NCBI GenBank assembly: GCA_014529385.2
Contig: CM043954.1
Coordinates: 92,869,247-92,933,246 of the forward strand
Length of the DNA: 64,000 bases
Source: Adiantum capillus-veneris
Taxonomy: Eukaryota; Streptophyta; Polypodiopsida; Polypodiales; Pteridaceae
Direction of reading: 5' to 3'
Made by a program: the position numbers and the translations under genes. The number at the start of each line of letters is the position of its first letter. Positions within the stretch are counted from its first letter, which is position 1. A model generated the notes under the pieces. The model searched no databases and was not told the origin of the DNA. It saw only the letters and a list, made by a program, of their open reading frames with translations. Below, piece by piece: positions 20,300 through 30,300 of this stretch.

Positions 20300-22975
20300 A
20301 TGGATTCCGCCAAGTCATCAGCAACAAAGAGAAAAAGACCGACAATCAAAGATGCTCTTGCAGAAGCAGAACCCTTTGACATTCTAGCAGAAACCCTCAA
20401 GCCAACCAAAACTTGGGTGGAGGAAGCAGTACTGGAACAAGAGGGAATAAAGATCTACCAGGGGACTTTCAGAGATCCTCAAGGGCAAGCGGTGGATATA
20501 CCGATGATCCCACAAGAATTGGTGGATTATAGCAGGTCAGAGAACATCAGCAGGTACCTAGAAACGGCAGACTTGCAAAGATTCTTCACCTCGAGACCAT
20601 CAGGTGTAGATACAAGAAGAGTGTATGAGTTGGCAACCTCCATTCAGAAGGATGGGAAAGCCACATTGACAGCAATAGATGGAGAGAAAGTAGAGGTACA
20701 GATCACTCCACAGCTCATTGCAGATGCATTGAAGCTGCACAACAAAGGGAGCTCTATCAGGGAAAGAAGGGAGGCTATAGAGGTTTATGGGTCCAAGAAA
20801 CAGAATGCAACCTATGGAGATATGGCAGACCAAAGAGCGGCAACCCTTTGCCGACTGTACAACCAGTTTCTCCATATTTGCAGTAAAAGACCGCAAAAGT
20901 ATACGACACCACCCCATGCCATTGCAACTACCATCACATGGGCATTGAAGAGCAATATGCCAAAAGAGGTGAATTACGCTCAACACATCCACGAGCAAGT
21001 AATTGCCATGCACAACGAGAAGCCAAAGTATATAGGAGGAGCTGAAGTTCTGACAAGAATAGCTTATGAAGCTATTGGAGCCAGAGATCAATGGCCAAAG
21101 GTTCCCTCCCAGAATGAGTGGCTTAGAGAAGCCGATGAGAAGGAAGAACAGCCGGAAGTATCCAAGAGGGCGTCCACAAGAGCACGCAGGAAACTAGAAA
21201 TAGTTTCAGAACCTGAAGAGGATGTGGATGAGCCGCTTATGAAGAAAGCAAAGAAGAAGGTTGCTCCCAAGCAAACCAAAAGTCAAAAAGCGGCAAGAAT
21301 GGAAAGACTGGTAGAGCAGTTTAGAGCGGAAAGAGCTCTAAAGGGGGACTTTGAAGAAAAGTGAGTTCCAGACCCCACTGAAGTCGGAACTAGCTCAGCC
21401 AAGCCACATGTTGATCAATATGATCAATATATTAGAGCTTATGAGGAGTCAGAGGCTATACTGGAGCAGCAACCTGTCGAGCCATACACTGAAGAGGAAG
21501 TACAGCTTTTAAAAGCTGAGCTGAAAAAGGACGACAAGGGGAAGAAGAAAGTAGATGAGTCTACTGAACCTCAAGAGAAAGACGGGCAAGCAAACAAAGG
21601 GAAAGCCAAGATGACTGAGGACAATCAGCCCTCCTTTACTGGTGTACCAAGCCCGAAGAAGACGGAAATCATTGTGGAAGAGACCACAGTAGAGATGGAC
21701 ACGGCTGGTATGGAAAAGCCGGAGGCCGGGACCAAGGAAAAGGAGATAGATCCAGTTCAGCAAAAGAAAAACGATTATGAGGATCTGGTAGCGATAGGGT
21801 ACAGTGAAGCAGAGGCCCGTGAGGCAGTTTATGGGATCACCCTACAAAAACAAGATGATCGGAGAGGGACGGAGGAAAAAACAAGGAGTACAAAAGAAAG
21901 TGAAGAGAAACTGGACGAACAGAACGTACTAGAAGAGCCAAAGCCAATGGAGGTGGTGGCAGAAAAAGCTTTAGAGTTGACAGATGAAGATGAAAAAGAC
22001 ATGCACATGGTGCATGGACTGCTCAGCAAGATCAAAGAAAGATCCAAGGCAAAGGAAGTGGAGATTGAGACAGCCAAACAAAGGGAAGCCGAGTTGTAGA
22101 GGAAATTAGAGGATGCTATGACTGAATCTGAAAGTCATAAAGCATCACTCTACGATGCGGAAAACGAGAGAGACGGCTTGATACTCCAACTAGCCGAGGC
22201 TTCAAGAGAAGTAACAAGTGCACAGGAAGCAAGGGAGCGGATGGAAGACGACTTGGAGGCGGCTAAAGATGAGCTCATTGAACTAAGGGAAAGAGTCGAG
22301 CTCCAAGAAAGAACAATCACTAGACTCAGGACTACCCCTAGAGCTAGCAGAGCAGGAACCGAACAAGAGGGAGCTCTTGTACCAGCTCTGGAAGACCAGG
22401 TCCGAAGCTTACAAAGAGAGCTAAGATTAGAGAAAGTGCAAAGGTTGCACATTGCGGAGGGATCATTGGCAGCAGAGGAGAGGCTCCCTTTAGAAAATCA
22501 AACACTAAGAACAGAGAATGAGACCCTCCGCAAACAGCTCCAAGATCTACAAGAGCAACAAAGAAGAGAGACAGAGACACCACAAGAAGAATCAGGTGGA
22601 GCAGCCATAGAGCTACCAGAAACTGGAGAGGCAACCACAATTGAAGATCGAGCCCCAGTTCACGAGGTGGCCTCGACTTCAGGAATCTCTGAAGAAGAAG
22701 AACAAAGGCTCCATGACCAAATAGCAAAGTCAACAGAGGAGAGTGCCAAGGCGGAAATGGAATGGGAGAGGAGACTCCTAATCTCCATTAGACTTCAGGG
22801 ATTAGACACAAAAGTGCTCCATGAAGACTAATGCAGGACTCTCTTAGCTTGCATTGAAGTGTTCGCGCCAGATAAAGCCACGACCTCGAGTCTACTATCG
22901 ACGGCCGACACAGTGACTGATATGATGTATGATCTTTCATTGCAGCCTCCTATACCAGAGGATTATGTTTTTGCC
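20300..22975 (+). CDS. E2 ORF3: nuclear-looking protein with coiled-coil C-terminus
   Basis: Starts at ATG 20300 (MDSAKSSATKRKRPT). Residues about 60-280 form a compact helical domain (YLETADLQRFFTSR, then YGDMADQRAATLCRLYNQF, then TPPHAIATTITWALK) that recalls the plant transposon-associated protein of OTA third ORFs; this is a family impression only. Basic clusters at both ends of it (KRKRP; KKAKKKVAPKQTK at about 21240-21285) look like nuclear signals. A UBA-like helix pair (EDLVAIGYSEAEAREAVYG) is at about 21780-21835. From about 22110 long heptad repeats predict a coiled coil. There is no signal peptide or membrane segment, so it is not an envelope protein. Roughly two breaks. The tail toward 22975 may still be coding. 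Confidence 0.75.
22118..22831 (+). other. Coiled-coil region of E2 ORF3
   Basis: Heptad-patterned stretches such as EARERMEDDLEAAKDELIEL and LEDQVRSLQRELRLEKVQRL, then LENQTLRTENETLRKQLQDL. E3 ORF3 has a matching part (LELELKVEQAQRQDLALM). It suggests a dimer, which would suit a palindromic target. Confidence 0.7.
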
Positions 22976-23157
22976 TAGCTTCCACATGCAAACATTCGAA
23001 GAAGCTTTCTACACCGCCTTTTTCACCCATGAGAGTAAAATATTCGGCCCAACCTTGACCATCGGCAACCTACGATACGAATCACATTTGCAGATGCTCA
23101 AGACGACAGGACTTTATTGACCAAGCATAAAAGTCATGTCAGGGACGACATGAATGC

Positions 23158-23169
23158 GGAGGGGGGGAG
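23158..23169 (+). promoter_or_regulatory. E2 3' polypurine tract
   Basis: GGAGGGGGGGAG directly abuts the 3' LTR; it primes plus-strand DNA in LTR elements. Confidence 0.9.
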
Positions 23170-23458
23170 TGTTGAGCCAGCAGAGGATCACACCCACATT
23201 TTTGCTCACACTCATCATTTTTGTAACCATTGATTGTAATAAATGTCTTTCCGACATTGATTTTGAATTGAGCCATTCATTAAGTAACGGGACTCAATTG
23301 AGTTTCCACCTTGTAATCCCGAAGTAATTTCACTTGCTGATGTAATTAGTTAGAGATGTTCTCACCTCCAAGGCTGAGGTATATAAGCCAAAGTTTTGTA
23401 ACCTAAAGGGAGATTCAGTTTATTAATCAAAGTGAGTTTTTGAGCGCCGTGACTGTGT

Positions 23459-23493
<35 letters not shown>

Positions 23494-24118
23494 TTATCTA
23501 CTTGCTACGCGAGCTACGGAGCCGCCATTGGAGAAGCGACACCGCCATTGTGTTAGCAACGGCGAGAGCTACGCACAGATACCAAGAGTGCGCGTTATCG
23601 GCTTCTATGTGTGGTAAGTTCCTACGAGCTTCGGTGTGAGTTTTCTTCCAACTCGTGTGTCGGAATGGAGCGTGCAGCATATCTATAGAACCACAATGAG
23701 TAGAGCTACGCATTAGTACCATCGGGGTCAAGTTTCAGTCACCTGTATTTTTCGGCCTGTCTTCATACACGTTTACCGCACGGAGTGATTATAGGTTGAT
23801 TTTGCAGTTCAAGTCTTTAAGGTGTTGTTCTTACCTAGTGTATAGACTTCCCCTTTGAGTTTGAGATTGATTCAATGATTCTAGATCCTGGTTCGTATAG
23901 CATTCGTTCGTAGTAAGGATTTCAGTCACTTGCGTATTTTAGAACTTAGATTTGATTTCCTTAGTAGTGATTGTCATTAGAAGGTCGAGTAGGTGATTTG
24001 ACACCCACCTAGTTGTTTCCATGCGCCTGCGGGTCAAGCTCCGTCCTCGTCTGACAAATTCTGTTGTTGGTTGAGTTCTCGCTATTTAGCTTCCGCTAGC
24101 GACGTAACCGCCTTAACA
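23170..24118 (+). repeat. E2 3' LTR (949 bp)
   Basis: TGTTGAGCC to CCTTAACA; same features as the 5' copy, with its TATA box at 23380-23387 and a GA run at about 23461-23490. Confidence 0.95.
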
Positions 24119-24123
24119 CGGGT
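24119..24123. repeat. E2 target site duplication, right (CGGGT)
   Basis: Matches 5396-5400. E1 LTR sequence should continue from here. Confidence 0.9.
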
Positions 24124-25098
24124 AAACTTAATTGATGGTAGCAACATAAACACGGTCCTTACTTAACTTGGCATGAACAATAATTTTGCAAGAGAGAGAG
24201 TTTAAAGAGCATGACAATAGTTGAGGATTGGATTCATACAGAGCCGGTCCCCCCTCCAATAGGCATTTGTATTATAGTTTCTCCCATCAAGAGAGACTTG
24301 GTACAATACAATCTTTGTGTTCCTTGTGACCTAGGTGATGCAATGAAGATGAAAAGCTTTATGCATCACAAACATAACATAAACTTTGTAGAAAGCAAAC
24401 TATCCCAAGCCTCAGTTCCAAGGCCTTAAACACCTTCGAAGGTGGAGAGAGCTAGTGGGGAATGAGGATAGAGAAGAGGAAGAAGAAACATTCCATTGGA
24501 GAAAGAAAAGTTTCTCACTTATCATCACTCTTCTTGCTAGCATACATAGTAGCATAGTAATAAAGATGGAGAAGATGGCAAGCTTAAGCATTCAAGCATG
24601 GCTCTTGGTTGGATTTGCATTCCATAGCCAAGAGTGTTGGTGTAGGCTCTCACTTCTCACAAGCTTGGAGAAGGAGGTGGAGTTCCTCAACTTTCACCAA
24701 GTGAGAATGATCCACAAAATGAGTGTGTCCCTAGCACCCCCCTTGATTGCTTGGGGCAAGTTGTAGCTTTTACACATGTTTAAAGCTAATTAGAGACCTC
24801 TCCCCCCTTAGCCAATCACATGCAGCATGCATTCAAGTACATGGGTAGTCTTTGGACAAGTGTCCTCCTTACCCCTTAGAGAGATAGAGCTTGAAAATAT
24901 CTAGATATTTGTTGGGTGGAATTAGAAGCTCATTGGATGCCTCTCTAGCCCAACCAATAGCATTCAAGCATACCATATGGTTAAGCATAGGGAGAGTCTG
25001 ACATCTGTCCATTGTGCCCCTTGAGAAAAGGGGTGCCCTTTGGGTGAGTGGAAGGTTAAGTCAAAAATTCTCTTAAATTTGGGACTTTCCCCCTCCTT

Positions 25099-25330
25099 TG
25101 TAGGGTCTCTTTTTGACTCAAGCACCTTACCCCCCATGCATAGAAAGATTCTCAAGCACCTTTCTCATTAAGTTTGTAGGCCTTTTTTTTTACTCAAGCA
25201 CCTTACCCCCCATCCATAGGAAGGAAGCTTCTCAAGCACCTTCCTCATTAAGTTTGTAGGGTCTCTTTTTGACTCAAGCACCTTACTCCTCATGCATGGG
25301 AAGCTTCTCAAGCACCTTCCTCATTAAGTA
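25099..25330. repeat. Tandem repeat, three units of about 77 bp
   Basis: Each unit contains GACTCAAGCACCTTAC (or a close variant), then TTCTCAAGCACCTT and CTCATTAAGT. Units start near 25104, 25181 and 25260 and are about 85-90% alike. Confidence 0.85.
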
Positions 25331-25530
25331 TGACAAGCACCTCAACATTAGGAAAAATATGAACCCTCTAGCGGCCCTTTGGGATTAAGGTTAATTAGAG
25401 GCCAGCCAATAGGAAGAGGGTGGTGGACACACTCTATACCCTCAAAAAAGTAGGGGGACAAGGTAGCCTTACACCTCTTAATGGCCTCTTACCTAGTGAA
25501 AAGGTAAGGGAGGTGGCTAGGGGAGGCAGG

Positions 25531-25551
25531 GGGGGGGGGGGGGGGGGGGGA
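25531..25551 (+). repeat. Poly-G run
   Basis: About 21 consecutive G, followed by ACC. The length is likely unstable or a sequencing risk. Confidence 0.8.
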
Positions 25552-25787
25552 CCACTTTGACCTCTTTTCCCCCACTTTTTGGCCCGGATTTAAAAATACA
25601 CTAAAAATTTCAATTTTCAATTTTTCCCTCCTTAAAAGGTCCCCTAACCTATTTCATGGTCAAAAAAGTATTTTTGATCTCCAAAAGTCAAAAACGTGCA
25701 CTAAAAAATTCAAAAAAAATAAATTTTTCCAAAAAAATTCAAAACGTCATTTTCCATCCTCCAAAGTCTTTCCAAACCTATTCTATA

Positions 25788-25801
25788 GCTAAAAAGTGAT
25801 T
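25788..25801. repeat. SINE target site duplication, tail side
   Basis: GCTAAAAAGTGATT, repeated exactly at 31742-31755 on the other side of the split SINE. Confidence 0.85.
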
Positions 25802-26089
25802 ATTATTTTTTTCGACACACCATAGGGTCCACAGGGGGAGGTGCTTATCCCTTCCAAATATTAGCCATGTTACATGGTCGGGCAAGGGCCGCGTACCATC
25901 GGGCAAGAGCCACGCATAGGCATCACCATGGACACCTAATTGATGCACCACATGCTGGGAACGATGGAGAGAACTTGTAGCAACCAGCTAGGAACCTCCT
26001 CCTCGGGTGACCCACCCCAGGAGGAGGATGCACTCGAGTGTCCAAGGGCAAGAGCCCTAGCAACGTGAACACCAGGTGAGCACAAGGTG
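25802..26089 (-). mobile_element. tRNA-derived SINE, body and 3' tail (split by E5)
   Basis: Read on the minus strand this is the continuation of the tRNA-like head at 31645-31741. The body runs to a tail GTCGAAAAAAATAATA that abuts the target duplication. Together the two pieces make about 380 bp. The body has GC-rich inverted segments (CCTCCTCCTGGGG / ACCCGAGGAGGAGG). A SINE moves by LINE enzymes and is transcribed by RNA polymerase III. E5 inserted in it with the duplication AGGTG. The family is not one I recognise. Confidence 0.75.
26085..26089. repeat. E5 target site duplication, left (AGGTG)
   Basis: Precedes the TG of the E5 5' LTR; matches 31645-31649. Confidence 0.9.
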
Positions 26090-26308
26090 TGTTGGGATTA
26101 AAGCCCAAGTGGCCTCTTATGCGGATATGGCCGCCCGCCCGCCTAACTCACTTACCTCTGACTCTTTGTATATACTAACATATTCTTTGTGAATACTAAG
26201 GATTTGGGAGATAACCCTTCTAACAGATCTCTGCGTACTGTACTGTGTAAGCTCACTGTGTGTGTGTGTGAGAGAGAGAGTCGACCCACGCTCCGCTCCG
26301 CGACTTCA
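26090..26308 (+). repeat. E5 5' LTR (219 bp)
   Basis: TGTTGGGATTAAAGCC to GCGACTTCA. Pairs with 31426-31644. Very short for a full-size copia. Confidence 0.95.
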
Positions 26309-26309
26309 A

Positions 26310-26322
26310 TTGGTATCAGAGC
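26310..26322 (+). promoter_or_regulatory. E5 primer binding site (initiator tRNA-Met)
   Basis: TTGGTATCAGAGC, the standard copia site, starts 1 bp after the LTR. Confidence 0.9.
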
Positions 26323-26765
26323 CTTGGTTCAGTGCGGATTTGCGCAATCGCGCGCGCGCGCACTTTTCCGGCAGATTCTGGATCCGGAGTTCGAAAATTC
26401 ACACTCGGCGTTCCGAGAGCGTTTCCACCAGGTGACCTGGCGTTTTACCCCCCTTTCGAAGCCGTTTATGCCCTCAAAATTTCGTTCTGAGCACTATAGC
26501 AGAAGATAGATTTCAGCCGCAAAGAAATCCGTCTTGTGTAGATTGGCAAGCAAGAGGTGGTCGACATCAATATCGACATCGACATACATCACTTATTCAT
26601 CTTCAGAGCATCATCTATAGACCAGGTACACATATATATCATCAGATATATATATTGCAGTCTGCATTGCTACTTCTTGTGCTTGCCAGGTTCCAGGGGA
26701 GGTGTGGCCATACGACGGCTTGACACCACTGGCATGTATTGCAGATTGATGTACTGTGATTGTGG

Positions 26766-26812
26766 GTCTGCTAGTTGTGAGTCACGCTAGCAGACAGACC
26801 GCCGCAGCGGTC
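26766..26812 (+). ncRNA. E5 leader two-hairpin RNA structure
   Basis: Hairpin A: GTCTGCTAG, a 12-nt loop TTGTGAGTCACG, CTAGCAGAC (26766-26795, nine pairs). Hairpin B: GACCGC, loop CGCA, GCGGTC (26797-26812, six pairs). E6 has the same pair of hairpins with base pairs changed on both sides (42116-42160, minus strand) and the same loop core TGTGAGTCACG. The role is unknown; packaging, dimerisation or translation control are candidates. Confidence 0.6.
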
Positions 26813-27215
26813 ATAGGACAGTGATTGGTCTATTATAGGATGTATGCTAGTTCTGGGCAGTTTGCTGAGCCATCTGAGAGGGTCGTGTGTGAGGTTTTTT
26901 GAAGCCAAGCACTGGGGGCTGGGTTACCCAGTGTGAGGTGGATTAGGTTGCTGGAGTTCCCCTCTACACGCATCCTCTTCGGCGACTTTTATCCCTTAGG
27001 ATGTATGACTTTGTGTAGACACTGGATTGCATCTTATGCGTCAGGCCGTTGAGGCATTGTTCAGAGTTCAGTCTTGAGACAGATACAGGTTCTGTCATCG
27101 CCCAGAGAGGAGACAGTGTATGCTTACAGGACAGCATATTACAGGGATTTTTTAGATTTGTCATTGGTCAGCTATTTATGATTGTTTCTTGAGCTATCTT
27201 TTGGTTCCCAGAGCT

Positions 27216-27340
27216 CAGTTTACAGGGGAGACTCTGTCAAAAATTTTCAAAAATACTGACAGTTCCTGAGGAGAGGTGTTCAGCTTGTTGATTATAGCTT
27301 GTTTACTGTGTACAGAGGCCAGTTTACAGGGGAAACTCTG
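27216..27340 (+). repeat. E5 pre-gag motif, two copies
   Basis: CAGTTTACAGGGGAGACTCTG at 27216-27236 and nearly the same at 27320-27340, 104 bp apart. AGTTT and AAACT/AGACT could pair around ACAGGGG. E6 has two related copies before its gag. Confidence 0.65.
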
Positions 27341-27375
27341 CTGGATTTTTCTCAGGAGTAAACAGTTTGGTAGAT

Positions 27376-30300
27376 ATGGCATCTTCTCACAGTGAGACTC
27401 TTTACAACATAAAGAAGCTGGATGGCACAAACTTTCCATTCTGGAAGAAGCAGATTTGGCAGGTTTTGGTGCAGAAAAAACAAGTGAAGCCACTGAAGCT
27501 CAAAGGGGAGAGACCAGAATTTATGGCTCAAGATGAGTGGGAAGAGCTTGACGAGTTAGCTTGTTCCACAATCATGCTGACACTGGCAGAAAATGTTTAC
27601 TTCAACGTAGCAGAAGAGACTACAGCGTATGGCGTATGGCAAAAGCTATGTGATATGTACGAGAAACAAAGTGCTGCTTCTCAGATTTACTGGCTCAAGA
27701 AATTGGTGGATTTGAAGATGAAGGAAGGGACAGCCATGTCAAATCATCTGAATGAATTTCACTCAATTTTCAGTCAGTTAACAGCACAGGAGATAGTCTT
27801 TCCAGATTCAGTGAAGGCTATGTTTCTCTTAATCACTTTGCTAGACAGTTGGGATACTTTTCGTACAGCGTTAAGTAATTCTGTCGCGCCAGAAGGTCTT
27901 ACAAGTGCCAATGTAGAAGGCAGCTTGCTCACAGAGGAAGTGAACAGGAAGAACATTGACAAAGGCAAAGGCAATAATGCTTTGGTCGTTCGAGGGAGAC
28001 AACAGTTTAAAGAGAAGAAGGGTAAGAAGGCACAAAACCGAAGTAAGTCTCGTGATTCGAAGTCAAAGGATGACATAGAATGCTACCATTGTGGCAAGAA
28101 GGGTCACATGAAGCGAGACTGTACGAAGTCGAAACAAGAAAAAGGCAAAACAAAGAGTTCTGAGCAAGATGAAAAGAAGAGTTCAGTGAAGATTGAAGAG
28201 GTGAATGTCACAGGATCTGGTTCAGACAGTGATTCTGGTATAGCAGGTGGTGACATCTTCCTTACAAGCAATCTTGATTCTGTTTTCTTGACTGCAGAGG
28301 ATGGACATGCTATGAGTGATTGGATTATCGACTCAGGGGCATCTTTACATGTTTCTCCGCACAAAGAGTGGTTTACATCATATGTGGATACTAAAGATTA
28401 TGTCAGACTTGGCAATGAGCAGGTTTGTGACATACTTGGAGTGGGAGATGTGCAGTTGAAGTTTCAGAATGGCTCTTCTTTATGGCTCAAGAATGTCAGA
28501 CATGTTCCAGCAATCCGAAAGAGCTTGATTAGTACAGGGAAGTTGGATGATGCGGGTTATGTGACAGTTTTTGGGAACAGCGCTTGGAAGATCTCCAAAG
28601 GTTCGATGACTGTAGCACATGGCAGCAAGTCAGGAACTCTGTACACTTTACATGTTTCAGAGGTTAAAAACCATGTAATTAATGTGATTGAGCAGCCAAG
28701 TGTGTCACTGTGGCATCGTAGGTTGGGACATATGTCAAAAAGAGGAATGGAAATACTTTCTCATTATGGTTATTTGCCTGGATTTTCATTTCAAGATTTC
28801 GAGTTTTGTGAGCATTGTGTTTATGGTAAGCAAACACAGGAACCGCACAGATCAAAGAGGAATCGTAGGGACGAACGGTTAGCTCTTGTACACAGTGATC
28901 TATGCGGACCAATGCCTAGTTTGTCACTAGGGGGAGCAGCGTACTTTTGTACATTCATAGATGACTATTCTCGCAAAGTATGGGTTTACTTCTTGAAGCA
29001 CAAGGATGAGGTGCTCAAGGTCTTTAAGACATTCTTGCAGCTGGTGGAGAATCAGAGTGGTCAGAAGCTGAAGTGCTTGAGAACTGACAATGGTGGAGAG
29101 TACGTTTCCAAAGCTTTTCAAGACTTTTGTGAAGCAAAAGGGATTAAGCGGGAACTTACTGCACCATATAATCCTTCACAGAATGGGGTTGCAGAACGTA
29201 TGAATAGGACCATACAAGAGAAGGTCAGAAGCATGTTGTCAAATGCTGAGTTGCCTGATGGATTTTGGGCGGAAGCAGTGGCTACAGCAGTCCATTTGAT
29301 CAACAGGTCTCCTAGTAGGGTTCTGGATAAGAGTGCAGTGGCCGAGATGCTATGGACAGGCAAGGCACCTTCATATAAGCATCTCAGAGTCTTTGGTTGT
29401 GAAGCTTATAGCCATATTCCTAAGGAGTTCAGAAATAAGTTAGAACCAAAGAGCAAGAAGTGTATATTTCTTGGCTACGGAGAATCGGGCGAGATGGGTT
29501 ACCGGCTTTGGGATCCTGAGTCCAGAAAGCTTATTCGTAGCAATGATGTGCATTTCAATGAAGCCAAGTTTCACGCTAAGCCAGAGAAGACAGAGGAGAT
29601 CAGAAGAGTTGTCTTCAGGGAAGATGGACCTAGTGCTAGCACATCAAGACAGCATGGTCAGGCTCAGGAACAGCCTATAGTGGCTAGAGAGGCAGAATCA
29701 GTTGTGGTGAGACGTTCTGAGCGTGTCTCCAAACCACCTGATCGTTATGTGCCATCTCTAAATTATGTCATGCTCACAGATTGCGGAGAACCATCTTGTT
29801 ACAAGGAAGCATTACAAGTGGTTGACTCGAAAAAATGACAGTTGGCCATGCAGTCAGAGATGACAGCTCTGCATAAAAACCAGACATGGAAGTTGGTTAA
29901 ATTACCACAGGGCAAAAAGGCTCTACCTTGTAAATGGGTTTACAGGTATAAGATCACCGCTCATGATAGTCAGCCAAAGTACAAAGCAAGGCTTGTTGCC
30001 AAGGGCTTTAAGCAAGAACAAGGCATTGACTTTGATGAAGTCTTCTCTCCAGTGGTCAAGATGACTACATTGAGATGCTTTCTTGCATTGGTTGCTATAT
30101 TGGATTTGGTGTTGCACCAAATGGATGTCAAGACAGCGTTCTTGCATGGTGATTTAGATGTGGAAATTTACATGCAGCAGCCAGAAGGGTTTGTTGAGAA
30201 AGGCATGGAACATTTGGTATGCCAGTTGTTAAAGAGTCTTTATGGCTTAAAACAATCACCGAGGGCATGGTACCATAAGTTTCACCAGTTTATGCTTTCT

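Larger units (their letters stand above)
5401..24118 (+). mobile_element. E2: 18.7 kb Ty3/gypsy retrotransposon, Ogre/Tat/Athila-like, with a third ORF
   Basis: Complete from LTR to LTR: LTRs 5401-6355 and 23170-24118, CGGGT target duplication, tRNA-Asp-like primer site, leader, gag, protease, RT, RNase H, integrase, then a second protease-like domain, a 2.8 kb spacer, a 2.5 kb third coding region and a polypurine tract. By eye the LTRs differ by 16 substitutions plus microsatellite length over about 945 bp (about 1.7%), so the copy is fairly young. The coding parts carry roughly half a dozen breaks. RT is close to OTA elements (EYRDVFAWSYKDLKG), but I saw no extra archaeal-type RNase H, so the exact lineage is open. 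Confidence 0.93.
24124..25787. other. No gene seen; probably the rest of the E1 LTR, then repeats
   Basis: The first part should be the outer portion of the E1 LTR, but its end cannot be placed because no second copy is in the window. The rest has only short chance reading frames. It contains a three-unit tandem repeat (25099-25330) and a G run (about 25531-25551). Confidence 0.5.
26323..27375 (+). other. E5 leader
   Basis: Non-coding, about 1.05 kb. It holds a two-hairpin module (26766-26812) and two copies of a short motif just before gag, both shared with the E6 leader. Confidence 0.7.

Noticed and set aside
20600-21091. Minus-strand frame opposite E2 ORF3
   Set aside because: Antisense ORFs are known in some Tat elements, but this one has no motif or conserved partner in E3, and the plus-strand frame shows clear domain composition.
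20300-22831. ORF3 as a retroviral-type envelope
   Set aside because: No signal peptide, no membrane segment and no fusion peptide; coiled coil and basic clusters instead.
24124-24770. Short plus-strand frames at 24211 and 24455 as host genes
   Set aside because: No homology signals, and the segment should be the continuation of the E1 LTR.
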